The position numbers were made by a program, and so were the translations under genes. A stretch of 64,000 nt of DNA from Marivirga arenosa (GTDB lineage Bacteria; Bacteroidota; Bacteroidia; Cytophagales; Cyclobacteriaceae). The DNA is taken from the NCBI RefSeq assembly GCF_030503875.2, contig NZ_CP129968.2, positions 3,775,001 through 3,839,000 on the forward strand, in the 5' to 3' direction. Of the stretch, positions 1-8,860 are shown in pieces. The notes under the pieces were generated by a model. The model worked only from the letters and a program-made list of their open reading frames with translations, was not told the DNA's origin and ran no database searches. How positions within the stretch are numbered: position 1 is the stretch's first letter; each line of letters opens with the position of its first letter.

Positions 1-539
1 ACTCCCATCTTAAACCCTTGATTCAAAAAAGGAATAATTATAACTCCACCTCCTAAGCCTGTTAAAGACGCAGCCAAACCTGCAGAAAGTCCTGTTAAGG
101 ATAGCAATGAATAATTGCTGGAATTTCTTTCCTTAAATTGATTTTGCTTTTTCGCATTGAATAAGGTTGAGAAAAGCATACCCCCTAAAAGAAATATTAC
201 CACAACATTGAATACTTCCCTTGAATAGAAAGGAGTATTTACAATAAAAAACAAGGACAGCAAGCCCGCAATTATTGAAAATATACTAATGGGTAAAATC
301 TGTTTTGGATAAAATTCACCGTGTTTTATATGATTGGAAGTAGAAAACAAGGCCGCAAAGAATGTCCCGAAAAGAGAATTAGCAATTGTAAACTGAGCGA
401 TTTCCTGATCAGGAATACCTATATAATTAAAAGCAATTGGTAGAATTAGTATGTATACAATTCCTCCACCTACACCGAGTAAACCTGAAATTAAACCTCC
501 AATTAAACCAGCTAAAAATAATAGGAAATAAAAGTCCAT
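1..539 (-). CDS. TauE/SafE family sulfite exporter-like permease (3' part missing)
   Basis: Integral membrane permease of the TauE/SafE (DUF81) family, which moves small organic or sulfur anions; the substrate cannot be read from sequence. I translated the minus strand from the ATG at 539-537: it begins MDFYFLLFLAGLIGGLISG and continues LLGVGGGIVYI, the glycine-rich first half-repeat. A second half-repeat (SLTGLGGGVIIIPFL) lies close to base 20. About 179 residues are present; the rest lies left of the window. The ATG shares its A with the last base of the stop of the upstream protease gene (TAATG), so translation is probably coupled. Family assignment is fairly firm; specificity is unknown. 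Confidence 0.85.
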   Translation of the reverse strand, partial: MDFYFLLFLAGLIGGLISGLLGVGGGIVYILILPIAFNYIGIPDQEIAQFTIANSLFGTFFAALFSTSNHIKHGEFYPKQILPISIFSIIAGLLSLFFIVNTPFYSREVFNVVVIFLLGGMLFSTLFNAKKQNQFKERNSSNYSLLSLTGLSAGLAASLTGLGGGVIIIPFLNQGFKMG

Positions 540-2200
540 TAATTTTCAACCTCTAGAAGACCCTGATATTTATTTGAATTATTAAGCAATTGAATGGCTG
601 CTTCTACCTCTTCATCATTCTCAAAGGATGATTCAATCATTCCTTGTCGTTTATGATAACGTGAAATAATTTCTTCTTTCAATGCCTTTTTAATTTCAGA
701 ACTAAAAACTTTTAAATCCTCCTTTTTATGTTCTTGTATATCCGTTTCTAAAGCCCTGATTTCCTTTTCAAGAAATTCTAAATATTTATCAGAGTCAGCA
801 GTTTCTTTTAACTTATTAATGGCTCTTTCAGTAGCCGTAATATAACTGTAATCTTTAGTTGATACCCAATCTATAAATTGAGTATACAAATTATCTGTAA
901 TAGCGAAGGATTTAGGATCTGGAACACTTTCTTCATTATTATAGAAGTATTCAGTGGCGAAATCAAAGATAAAACCCTTTTTGATTAATTGAATGGTTAT
1001 AGGCGCTAAGCCTTTATTCTCAACTTTAAACTCTGGAGATACTCCTCCTCCATCATAAACAACTCTACCAGCTCTTGTTTTAAATTCCGTTTTTAATGAA
1101 TCTGGAATTTTTTCAATGCTTCCATCTTCATTTCTGTGGCTATAATCTATGGCTTGTATACATCTTCCGCTTGGAATATAATATTTTGCGGTTGTTATTT
1201 TCAATTGGCTATTATAACTCAATGGCCTGGTTGCTTGCACTAAACCTTTCCCGAAACTTCTTTGTCCCACCAATACTCCTCTGTCATAATCTTGAATAGT
1301 TCCAGCTACAATTTCTGAAGCGGAAGCACTATTATTGCTTATTAGGACTGCAAGCGGAATATTAATATCAACTGGATTTTTATTGGCAGTATAGGTTTTA
1401 TTCCATTCTTCAATTTTACCTTTAGTGCTCACTACTTCTAAACCTTTTGGGATAAATACATTAGAGACTTCAATTGACTCATTCAAAAGTCCTCCTGGAT
1501 TCCCTCTTAAATCTAGGATTACTTTTTTAGCACCTTTTCCTTTTAGTTCTACTAAAGCAGCCCGAACTGAAGCACCTGCACCGCTAGAAAATTCAGTTAA
1601 ACGTATATAAGCAATATCATTTTCAATTATACCATAATACGGAACACTCTCAATATTAATTCTCTGTCTTTCTACGGTAAAAGAAAGTGGTCTTTTTTCA
1701 CCGCTTCTTTTTACTTTTACCTCAACTTGAGTTCCAATTTGCCCTTTAAGTAGCTTATTAATTTCATCTGTTGAATAATCTGAGATTGGATTTCCGTCAA
1801 CTTCCAATAATTCATCCCCAATATTAACTCCTGCTGTTTCCGCTGGAGCCCCTTCGAAAACCATCATCACAACATTTCTTCCTTCAATCTTTCCAAGAGT
1901 TGTTCCAATGCCACCATATTGACCAGTTGACATTATTCTGTAATCTTCAATTTTATCTTCAGGAATGAAATTGGTGTAGGGATCAAGAGATTGAAGCATG
2001 GCCTCAATTCCAATCTCTATAATATCAGTTGGATTGATTTCATCGACATAATAGGTGTTTAGTTCCTTATATAGAGTAGTAAAAACGTCTAAGTTTTTGA
2101 TGATTTCAAAATACCTGTCATTTTTCTGTATTTGAAAAGATGCTAAAAATACTAAAGCCGCCACAGCAATAGCAATAAAAGATTTATTGGTTAACTTCAT
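539..2200 (-). CDS. S41 family C-terminal processing peptidase (CtpA/Prc-like)
   Basis: Envelope serine protease of family S41, which trims or degrades proteins from their C-termini. Residues 1-25 form an uncleaved anchor or signal peptide. A PDZ domain lies at about 85-180 (QYGGIGTTLG, GAPAETAGVNIGDELLEVDG). The protease core follows, with the catalytic serine in SASASE (residues 291-296) and the catalytic lysine at about 318 in SFGKG. The roughly 150-residue C-terminal tail is rich in charged helices, usual for Bacteroidota homologues. It lies 12 bases after rnpA in the same direction, so rpmH, rnpA and this gene probably form one transcript, continued by the TauE gene. The physiological substrate is not evident. 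Confidence 0.93.
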   Translation of the reverse strand: MKLTNKSFIAIAVAALVFLASFQIQKNDRYFEIIKNLDVFTTLYKELNTYYVDEINPTDIIEIGIEAMLQSLDPYTNFIPEDKIEDYRIMSTGQYGGIGTTLGKIEGRNVVMMVFEGAPAETAGVNIGDELLEVDGNPISDYSTDEINKLLKGQIGTQVEVKVKRSGEKRPLSFTVERQRINIESVPYYGIIENDIAYIRLTEFSSGAGASVRAALVELKGKGAKKVILDLRGNPGGLLNESIEVSNVFIPKGLEVVSTKGKIEEWNKTYTANKNPVDINIPLAVLISNNSASASEIVAGTIQDYDRGVLVGQRSFGKGLVQATRPLSYNSQLKITTAKYYIPSGRCIQAIDYSHRNEDGSIEKIPDSLKTEFKTRAGRVVYDGGGVSPEFKVENKGLAPITIQLIKKGFIFDFATEYFYNNEESVPDPKSFAITDNLYTQFIDWVSTKDYSYITATERAINKLKETADSDKYLEFLEKEIRALETDIQEHKKEDLKVFSSEIKKALKEEIISRYHKRQGMIESSFENDEEVEAAIQLLNNSNKYQGLLEVEN

Positions 2201-2212
2201 ATAAAAGATGCT

Positions 2213-2611
2213 TTACTTCAATTCTTGTGACAAACGCTCCAAAGTCTTTTTTAGTTTTTTAGCTAAAGTTAGAGTAGGCATTTTTTTGTCTGAAGTGTAA
2301 ATATAAGCAATCCTTAAATTTTTATTAAGCAAATCAGGAGCAATCAAAGATTTGTTTTGCCGGTAAGCTTCTCTGATTTGTCTTTTAATAAAATTTCGAT
2401 CAGGGGCTTTTTTAAATTTCCTTTTGGGGACGGAAATTAAAATTTGTTGAGGGCTATGTTTTTCAGTTAACTTCTGCGTTAGGTATAAAACCTTAAATGG
2501 GTATAAATAAAAAGAGGAGCCCTTTTCAAAAAGCTCCTTAATATCATTTCTATGATGTAAGCGCTCAGTTTTCTTAAAAGAAAAATCGTTATTGTCCGGA
2601 ATTACAGACAT
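2213..2611 (-). CDS. rnpA: Ribonuclease P protein component
   Basis: Small basic protein that binds the RNase P RNA and helps it remove 5' leaders from pre-tRNAs. The 132-residue protein carries the family signature in the middle: FKKAPDRNFIKRQIREAYR, the RNA-binding RNR-type motif, preceded by the strand ISVPKRKF. Length fits the family. The start ATG at 2611 lies 21 bases after the rpmH stop, the classic rpmH-rnpA order. The next gene downstream is the S41 protease after 12 bases. Confidence 0.95.
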   Translation of the reverse strand: MSVIPDNNDFSFKKTERLHHRNDIKELFEKGSSFYLYPFKVLYLTQKLTEKHSPQQILISVPKRKFKKAPDRNFIKRQIREAYRQNKSLIAPDLLNKNLRIAYIYTSDKKMPTLTLAKKLKKTLERLSQELK

Positions 2612-2632
2612 GCGCCTTCCTGCATAGCAGAA

Positions 2633-2794
2633 TTATTTTCTATGCTTGCTCTTTTCGTCTGAAACAGTCAATTTGTGACGTCCTTTCGCTCTTCTTCTTG
2701 CTAAAACGTTTCTACCATTAACAGATTCCATTCTAGCTCTGAATCCATGCTTGTTTTTTCTTTTCCTTTGAGAAGGCTGAAATGTACGTTTCAT
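2633..2794 (-). CDS. rpmH: 50S ribosomal protein L34
   Basis: Ribosomal protein of the large subunit. Reading the minus strand from the ATG at 2794 gives 53 residues beginning [20 protein letters not shown] and continuing [22 protein letters not shown], textbook L34, with a short acidic/basic tail ([11 protein letters not shown]) that is a little longer than in enterobacteria. A consensus Bacteroidota promoter (2838-2867) lies about 40 bases upstream. It leads the rpmH-rnpA-protease unit. Confidence 0.97.
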   Translation of the reverse strand: MKRTFQPSQRKRKNKHGFRARMESVNGRNVLARRRAKGRHKLTVSDEKSKHRK

Positions 2795-2837
2795 ATCTTT
2801 ATATTTTAATTATTTTCTTGTTCTGTAATAAGGGCTG

Positions 2838-2867
2838 CAAAGATAAGCAGTTAATTTGTTTCTGCAA
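2838..2867 (-). promoter_or_regulatory. Promoter of rpmH-rnpA
   Basis: On the minus strand TTG (2867-2865) is followed after exactly 19 bases by TATCTTTG (2845-2838), matching the Bacteroidota housekeeping pattern TTG-N19-TAnnTTTG. Transcription should start around 2833, leaving an untranslated leader of about 40 bases before the rpmH ATG. This is the cleanest promoter in the window. Confidence 0.8.
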
Positions 2868-2969
2868 AATAGTTTTTGAAAATACTAAGCGCATTACACT
2901 TTTTATATCTCCTTATAAATCATGAACTTTACTGCACAAATGTAATATGGTTTTTTAAATAAATCGATA

Positions 2970-4670
2970 ATGATTGAATATAGATTATCTCAAAATCATC
3001 CTCAAGACCCATTTTTAAATATTGAAATTAAATTAAACACTAATTCAGATAAATTAAAACTGAAATTATCAAACTGGCGCCCAGGCAGATATCAATTAGG
3101 AAACTTCTCAAAATACTTAAGAGGATTTAAAGCATATGACTCAAATCATAAACCCCTCTCCTTTAAAAAAACTGATAAAAACAGCTGGGAGATAGAGTCT
3201 GATACCTATAGTTACATTATTCAATATCAAATCTATACTTCAATAATCGATGGTGGAAGCACATTTGTTGATGAAGAACATTGGTATTTGAATTTTATTA
3301 ACTGTATGCTTTATGATGCAGATAACATGAATCAGCAGTATAAAGTATTGTTAGATATTCCAAGTGATTGGCAAATAGCTTGCGGGCTGCAAAAAGAAGG
3401 AACCACTTTAATTGCGGATAACTTTTATCAATTGGTGGATAGCCCTGCACTAGTTGGTGCAAGATTAAAACATTTAAAATACAGTATAGATAATTATAAT
3501 TTCCATCTCTGGTTTAGGGGAGATTTTAAAATCGATGACGAAAGTAAAATTATAAAGGACTTCAAGAATTTCAGTCAGCATCAATTAGAAACTATGCAAG
3601 AATTTGAAAGCAAGGATTATCATTTCCTGTTTCAAATTTTACCTGAAAAAGCTTATCATGGAGTAGAGCATTTAAATAGTACATGCATTGTTTTAGGGCC
3701 CGCTAAAGAATTTAATAGTGATGAATTTTACTCGAATTTATTAGGAATTAGCTCTCATGAGCTATTTCATTATTGGAATATCATAAGAATAAGACCACAG
3801 GAGATGCATCCTTATGATTTTGATAAAGAAAATTACTTTACGACTGGATATGTTGCGGAAGGAGTAACCACTTATTATGGAGATTTATTTTTGATTCGAA
3901 GTGGAGTTAAAGATTTAGATTGGTATCAAAAAGAATTAAATAAATTATTTAAGAGACATTTTGAAAACTATGGCAGGTTCAATTATTCATTAGCTGAATC
4001 ATCTTATGATTTATGGCTAGATGGATATGAAGCCGGAATTCCACATCGAAAAGTTTCTATTTATGTAAAGGGAGCACTGATTGCCTTAATTCTTGACTTA
4101 AGAATAATTTTAAAAAGTAAAGGTGAAAAATCATTAGATGATGTAATGAGATTACTATGGAATAATTATTACAAAAATGATCAAGGATATTCTGCTGAAG
4201 ATTACCTTAAAACTGCTGAAGAAGTAATGGGGGAAGATTTATCACAATACTCTTATGATTACATAACGGGAACGAAACCGATTGAAGATGAATTGAATTC
4301 GCTATTATCAGAATTTGGTTTTGATTTAACTATAAAGAAAAATGAAAACCTACTGAGTCGATATTTTGGAATCAAAACAAATGAAGATAAAATACTTAAT
4401 ATAGCTCCAAAAAGTATTGCAGAAAAAAAATTAAGAATAGGAGATCAAATTATTTCAATTAACGGGATTAAGTTTGATGAAACTTCTGAGTTGTGGTTTG
4501 AGTCCGGAAATCCTGAATATGTAGTACAAGTTCTGAGAAATCAAAAAATCAAGGAAGTCTCTTTAAAAATTGAAGATGTCAATTACTTCAACAGTTATGT
4601 CATAGAGAGTCAAAAAGAAGTCTCTGATTATCAATTAGAGAACAGAAAGAAATGGCTTAATCTTGGTTAA
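2970..4670 (+). CDS. M61 family metallopeptidase (glycyl aminopeptidase type) with PDZ domain
   Basis: Zinc aminopeptidase of family M61. The 566-residue protein has an N-terminal beta domain (1-170), the zinc site HELFH at 263-267 with the third ligand probably Glu297 in YVAEGVTTYY, and a C-terminal PDZ-like domain (about 470-540, with RIGDQIISINGIKF). No signal peptide is seen: it opens MIEYRLSQNHPQDPF, so a cytoplasmic location is likely. It stands alone, divergent from rpmH, and is closed by a strong hairpin at 4695-4720. The start is the first ATG in frame; no good TAnnTTTG box was found ahead of it. Confidence 0.9.
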   Translation: MIEYRLSQNHPQDPFLNIEIKLNTNSDKLKLKLSNWRPGRYQLGNFSKYLRGFKAYDSNHKPLSFKKTDKNSWEIESDTYSYIIQYQIYTSIIDGGSTFVDEEHWYLNFINCMLYDADNMNQQYKVLLDIPSDWQIACGLQKEGTTLIADNFYQLVDSPALVGARLKHLKYSIDNYNFHLWFRGDFKIDDESKIIKDFKNFSQHQLETMQEFESKDYHFLFQILPEKAYHGVEHLNSTCIVLGPAKEFNSDEFYSNLLGISSHELFHYWNIIRIRPQEMHPYDFDKENYFTTGYVAEGVTTYYGDLFLIRSGVKDLDWYQKELNKLFKRHFENYGRFNYSLAESSYDLWLDGYEAGIPHRKVSIYVKGALIALILDLRIILKSKGEKSLDDVMRLLWNNYYKNDQGYSAEDYLKTAEEVMGEDLSQYSYDYITGTKPIEDELNSLLSEFGFDLTIKKNENLLSRYFGIKTNEDKILNIAPKSIAEKKLRIGDQIISINGIKFDETSELWFESGNPEYVVQVLRNQKIKEVSLKIEDVNYFNSYVIESQKEVSDYQLENRKKWLNLG

Positions 4671-4694
4671 ATAATTGGGAGGGGCTAGAAAAGC

Positions 4695-4720
4695 GAAAGG
4701 CAGCTCCCCAGCTGCCTTTC
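4695..4720 (+). terminator. Rho-independent terminator after the M61 peptidase gene
   Basis: Perfect 11-base inverted repeat: GAAAGGCAGCT (4695-4705), loop CCCC, AGCTGCCTTTC (4710-4720), followed by TATTT. It lies 25 bases after the stop of the peptidase gene. Confidence 0.8.
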
Positions 4721-4892
4721 TATTTCAACCAAAACCTTACAAAGTCATTGACTTGTATAAGATGTTATAAAAGTAGAGTCTTTTTTTTTACCCGTCAAGC
4801 CTATCAATATTTTTTTTATATATTTCTTGAAATTATTCTATAAACGGTCATTTTTTATAGATAAAGTACAAATAAATAATTTATTAGCCCAT

Positions 4893-5678
4893 CTAATTTA
4901 TTTTTGTCAGTTCTTTAAATTCTTTCCAATCTATATCAAATGGTTTTTCATAGGTTGAATCTCCCAGCTGTTTTGTAACATATTCAATTCTATCCTTTAA
5001 TCCAGGATGAGAAGAAACCCATTTAAAAGCATCTGGAATATTCGCTTTAGATTGCTTTAATTTTAAGAAGAACTGAGTTAGCCTATTTGGATTTAATTCT
5101 GCAGCTTTTAAATATTTAACAGCATATTCATCTGCTTCTCTTTCCATTTTTCTACTAAATCCGCTACTCACTACCAATTTGCTTATTTCCTGTAATACAA
5201 CAGGGTCACCTCCGGACATAATTAAGATTAAAGAATTTAACCCTAACTCCTTTATGAGATTCTTAATAACATGTCGATTTTCAGCATGCGCCAATTCATG
5301 TGCTAATACAGCAGCAAGCTCTTCAGCTGATTCAGTCTGTTCAATTAAAGCAGTAAAAATAAAAATCTGACCGTTAAAGGCTGTAAATGCATTTACTTGT
5401 TCTGATTTCAAAATATGAATATCATACTGATAACTTAATGAATCCATTCCAGTAGATAACCTATCCATTATAATATTTAGAGTTGAATCAACTGATTCAT
5501 CTTCTATAGATTCATACTCTTTGAATATTTGATCATTAAAGAAATCAGCTATCTCATCCTCTTTCTGGAAAGATATTAATTCATTCTTCTCAGTAGTGGT
5601 AGAAAAATATGTAAAACCAGCCCAAATGGCTAGAGCAAAGATTAAGATAATTAATAAGTCTCTTAAATTCTTATTCAT
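4893..5678 (-). CDS. M48 family metalloprotease, membrane-anchored
   Basis: Zinc endopeptidase of family M48 (the HtpX/BepA/Oma1 group), probably facing the periplasm. Residues 7-25 form a membrane anchor or signal peptide. The zinc motif is HELAH at 127-131 (VLAHELAHAENRH) with the third ligand Glu181 in EREADEYAVKYL. At 261 residues it is the compact form without the TPR tail of BepA. It is the last gene of a three-gene unit; its ATG is one base after the stop of the DUF4870-like gene. A role in envelope protein quality control is inferred from family and partners only. Confidence 0.9.
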   Translation of the reverse strand: MNKNLRDLLIILIFALAIWAGFTYFSTTTEKNELISFQKEDEIADFFNDQIFKEYESIEDESVDSTLNIIMDRLSTGMDSLSYQYDIHILKSEQVNAFTAFNGQIFIFTALIEQTESAEELAAVLAHELAHAENRHVIKNLIKELGLNSLILIMSGGDPVVLQEISKLVVSSGFSRKMEREADEYAVKYLKAAELNPNRLTQFFLKLKQSKANIPDAFKWVSSHPGLKDRIEYVTKQLGDSTYEKPFDIDWKEFKELTKIN

Positions 5679-5679
5679 G

Positions 5680-6168
5680 CTATTTAGGAGGTTGGTTTAC
5701 AATTCTATTTTGTTCAAAGGATTTCTTTTTAAAAACAGATTGATAAGAAAGTCTACCGAATAAAATAAAGTAATACATTTCTCCTTTTCTAGCTTTTACC
5801 GCACCTATCAGACTAAAAATTATGTATAATAAATTGGCAATTCCTACCAACCATAAATAGCCTTTAAACACATCCGTAAAGGGATAATCAAGAAAAATAA
5901 TTCTTAAACCCCAAAATACAGCTACCGCATTCAATAATGAGGTAGGCAATTGACTTAATAAGGATTGCAAAGCATGAAAACGAACAAAGAGACTTTTACC
6001 TTTATTTATATAATAATATATAATGGCAGCAATTAAATTAAGAATTGGTAATGGAAGGCCTGCGCCTAATGCTGCAAACATCATTAGGTAAGCCCCCATT
6101 GCATCTTCTTTTTCCCTAATATCTATTTCATCAGGTTGCGGAATGCTTTGGTAATTATCTACAGTCAT
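5680..6168 (-). CDS. DUF4870-like (Tic20-type) small membrane protein
   Basis: A 162-residue integral membrane protein. After an acidic N-terminus (IPQPDEIDIREKEDAMGAY) come three to four hydrophobic segments, with the pattern FVRFHALQSLL between the first two (about 60-70), which is typical of DUF4870/Tic20-like proteins. The C-terminal 20 residues are polar and basic. Its start is one base from the stop of the DUF4389 gene and its stop one base from the start of the M48 gene, so the three are surely co-transcribed. The function of this family is not known; domain assignment is by pattern only. Confidence 0.75.
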   Translation of the reverse strand: MTVDNYQSIPQPDEIDIREKEDAMGAYLMMFAALGAGLPLPILNLIAAIIYYYINKGKSLFVRFHALQSLLSQLPTSLLNAVAVFWGLRIIFLDYPFTDVFKGYLWLVGIANLLYIIFSLIGAVKARKGEMYYFILFGRLSYQSVFKKKSFEQNRIVNQPPK

Positions 6169-6169
6169 C

Positions 6170-6769
6170 TTATTGCATTGGTTTTCCGGTAAACGGAGGG
6201 TAAATATCAGTCATATATGACATATAAAGATTAACTCTGGTGCTCCATCTAAATGTACCTACAATAAACTCATGCCATGATTTCGGGTATTCTCCTGTGA
6301 AAAGCACTACCCACCATGCGACAAATGCTAATATTTGACACCAGATTAATCGAAAGAAAAGTATAAAGGCATGTGGAATAATAACATATATGGCGCCAAA
6401 AAATAATCTTAGTAATACCAACCCTCGACTGATCCTTTCTGGGTATTGAACCTGTATTTCTACATAAGGATCTTTTGCATCTAGACCAAATGGTGGATAA
6501 TCATCAGCTAAATTAAATATACGAGCATTAACTCTTGTTTGCCATCTAATTAGTTGAACTTGGTATTCAAAAAAGCTTTCTGGATACCTTCCTGTGAATA
6601 AAATCACAAAGAATGAGATGATTTGTAAAACACCTCCCCAAATTCCAAGGAACATTAAAAGGAAAAAATGAGGTATTTGAATATATATCCATCCAAAGAA
6701 GGATCTTAATAATAATTCACCACGCGAATAGCGATCTTGGTGTTTAATCTGAAAAGTTAACATGTTCAA
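6170..6769 (-). CDS. Tandem DUF4389 membrane protein
   Basis: A 199-residue membrane protein built from two copies of one module. Copy one (about 10-95) runs DRYSRGELLLRSFFGWIYIQ, then a hydrophobic hairpin, LFTGRYPESFFEYQV, RWQTRVNARIFNLADDYPPF. Copy two (about 107-195) repeats it: ERISRGLVLLRLFFGAIYV, LFTGEYPKSWHEFIV, RWSTRVNLYMSYMTDIYPPF. The TGxYP and YPPF motifs are those of DUF4389. The gene leads the tight operon with the DUF4870-like and M48 genes. The function is unknown. Confidence 0.82.
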   Translation of the reverse strand: MNMLTFQIKHQDRYSRGELLLRSFFGWIYIQIPHFFLLMFLGIWGGVLQIISFFVILFTGRYPESFFEYQVQLIRWQTRVNARIFNLADDYPPFGLDAKDPYVEIQVQYPERISRGLVLLRLFFGAIYVIIPHAFILFFRLIWCQILAFVAWWVVLFTGEYPKSWHEFIVGTFRWSTRVNLYMSYMTDIYPPFTGKPMQ

Positions 6770-6878
6770 TTAGGTTTTATGAGGCCTGAAATTGTGAAAA
6801 TTTTAGATTAAATACAACTATTGGAGTAATTATAACTAATGTATTAATTACAAATAGAGAATATTGAAAGTATAAGAA

Positions 6879-6905
6879 AAAAGCCCGAATCAAATTCGAG
6901 CTTTT
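6879..6905 (-). terminator. Terminator of the fad operon (after fadE)
   Basis: Arms AAAAGCCCGAAT (6879-6890) and ATTCGAGCTTTT (6894-6905) pair with one mismatch around a three-base loop. Read on the minus strand, the hairpin is followed by a T-rich tail (TTTTTTCTTATA). It lies 27 bases past the fadE stop. Confidence 0.7.
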
Positions 6906-6931
6906 CATTTTAATTACTATTAATCTATTTC

Positions 6932-8734
6932 TTAAAATTCGTAAGCTTGTTTTTCTAAAACGTGATCAGCAACTGATCTTCTTACTTCTTTTAAGTTCAT
7001 AGGCTCAATTTTACTAAAACGCTTCAGCCCTAACAACATCATTCGTTGCTCATCTCCTTCAGCGAAGGCAAAAATTGCCTCTTTACCTGCTCTATTAGCT
7101 ACCTCTACAGCTCTATGCAGATATAATTTTGTCATATTGATTTGCTGCTCGCAAGCTTTTTCTCCTTTAATGCCAATTAACTTTTCGGTTCTTAATAAAG
7201 CAGATTCTGCTGTATATACTTCTATCAGCATATCGGCTAAGTTCATTAAGATTTCCTGTTCATGAGACAGCTTTTGCATATACTTTTGAACTGCAGCACC
7301 AGAAATCATTAAGCCAGCTTTCTTTAAGTTAGCTAATACTTTCTTTTCTTTTGCGAATAAAGTATCCTCTTCTTCAGCACCGAAATCAGGAATAGAAGTT
7401 AATTCTTTCTGAACATTCATGGCTGGAGTCATTAAATCAAGCTTACCCTTCATAGCTCTTTTCAATAACATATCAATAGTTAACATTCTATTGATTTCAT
7501 TAGTACCCTCGAATATTCTATTAATACGAGCATCTCTGTAAGCTCTATCCATTGGAGCATCAGCAGAGAATCCCATACCGCCATAAATCTGTACTCCTTC
7601 ATCTGCTACATAATCTAACACCTCTGATGCATGTACTTTCATAATTGCACATTCAATGGCAAATTCTTCTACAGATTTTAATTTAGCTTCTGCTTCATCC
7701 ATACCATTAGCGATCATATCCTCATAAGCATCATCAATATTCTGACCTGCTCTGTAAGCTGCCGATTCAGAAGCATAGGTTCTTGCAGCCATTTCAGCTA
7801 CTTTGTGTTTGATAGCGCCAAAGCTACCGATAGAAGTTCCAAACTGCTTTCTTTCATTAGCATATTGAGAAGCTTGAGCGATAATACCTTTTGAAGCACC
7901 AATTGCAGAAGCTCCTAATTTAATTCTCCCAATATTTAAGATATTAACGGCAATTTTAAAACCGTTTTCTCTTTCAGATAGCATGTTCTCAACTGGAACT
8001 TTGCAATCATTAAAGAATACCTGACGAGTAGAAGAACCTTTAATACCCATCTTAGCTTCTTCTTCATTCATAGTAACACCACCAAATTCTTTTTCAACTA
8101 TGAAAGCTGATAAGTTTTTGTCATCATCAATTTTAGCAAAAACGATAAATACATCTGCAAAACCACCATTCGTGATCCACATTTTTTGACCATTAATGAT
8201 ATAGTGTTTTTTATCATCAGATAAAACTGCTTTCGTTTTCGCAGCATTAGCATCAGAACCAGAATCTGGCTCAGTTAGGCAGTATGATGCTTTCCACTCA
8301 CCAGTTGCTAATTTTGGTAAGTATTTTTTCTTTTGCTCTTCAGTACCGTAATATAAAATTGGCAAAGTACCTATACCAGTATGTGCCGATAACGCAACAG
8401 CAAATGAATGCCCTGCTCCAATTACTTCTGCTACTAGCATTGAAGTATTGAAATCCATACCGAAACCTTCATATTCTTCAGGAACTGATGTACCTAAAAG
8501 ACCTAATTCACCTGATTTATCCAATAACTTAGGCATTAATTCAGGATTCCCTTTTACGTCATCAATTTCATCTAATCTAGGATAGATTTCTTGTTCTAAG
8601 AAATCTTTACAAGTTTGAGCAATCATTTGCTGCTCTTCTGTCCACTCTTCTGGAGTGAATACTGCCTGAGCAGGAGTTTCTTCAATAAGAAAAGCTCCTC
8701 CTTTTGCTGTGAATTTTTTCTCTGTAGTACTCAT
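6932..8734 (-). CDS. fadE: Acyl-CoA dehydrogenase (FadE of FadNAE type)
   Basis: Flavoenzyme that makes the trans-2-enoyl-CoA in the first step of fatty-acid beta-oxidation. The 600-residue protein has the N-terminal helical domain, the FAD/substrate strand SYCLTEPDSGSDANA (about 152-166), KMWITNGGFADVFIVFAK, the C-terminal helical core with QIYGGMGFSADAPMDRAYRD and FEGTNEINRMLTIDMLLKRA, then an extra helical domain of about 150 residues found in the long type. Its length and its position after fadN and fadA match the Bacillus subtilis fadNAE operon. It is separated from fadA by a 126-base spacer holding a near-perfect 33-base palindrome. A terminator follows. Confidence 0.93.
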   Translation of the reverse strand: MSTTEKKFTAKGGAFLIEETPAQAVFTPEEWTEEQQMIAQTCKDFLEQEIYPRLDEIDDVKGNPELMPKLLDKSGELGLLGTSVPEEYEGFGMDFNTSMLVAEVIGAGHSFAVALSAHTGIGTLPILYYGTEEQKKKYLPKLATGEWKASYCLTEPDSGSDANAAKTKAVLSDDKKHYIINGQKMWITNGGFADVFIVFAKIDDDKNLSAFIVEKEFGGVTMNEEEAKMGIKGSSTRQVFFNDCKVPVENMLSERENGFKIAVNILNIGRIKLGASAIGASKGIIAQASQYANERKQFGTSIGSFGAIKHKVAEMAARTYASESAAYRAGQNIDDAYEDMIANGMDEAEAKLKSVEEFAIECAIMKVHASEVLDYVADEGVQIYGGMGFSADAPMDRAYRDARINRIFEGTNEINRMLTIDMLLKRAMKGKLDLMTPAMNVQKELTSIPDFGAEEEDTLFAKEKKVLANLKKAGLMISGAAVQKYMQKLSHEQEILMNLADMLIEVYTAESALLRTEKLIGIKGEKACEQQINMTKLYLHRAVEVANRAGKEAIFAFAEGDEQRMMLLGLKRFSKIEPMNLKEVRRSVADHVLEKQAYEF

Positions 8735-8819
8735 AATATTAATGTTTAGTATTTGGTATCTGTAATGCTTTCTCCTTCATCATAGATGAAAAAGAAACAC
8801 CAGAATAAATTTAATTTTG

Positions 8820-8852
8820 GATACTAGAATCTAGATTCTAGACTCTAGTATC
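8820..8852. repeat. 33-base TCTAGA-type palindrome between fadA and fadE
   Basis: Arms GATACTAGAATCTAGA (8820-8835) and TCTAGACTCTAGTATC (8837-8852) around a single T; 15 of 16 positions pair. It starts nine bases after the fadA stop codon. It shares the 11-mer TAGAATCTAGA (8825-8835) with the repeat at 10052-10074. It has no T-tail in the transcription direction, so it looks more like a repeat unit than a terminator, though an RNA-processing role within the operon is possible. Confidence 0.75.
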
Positions 8853-8860
8853 ATATTTTT

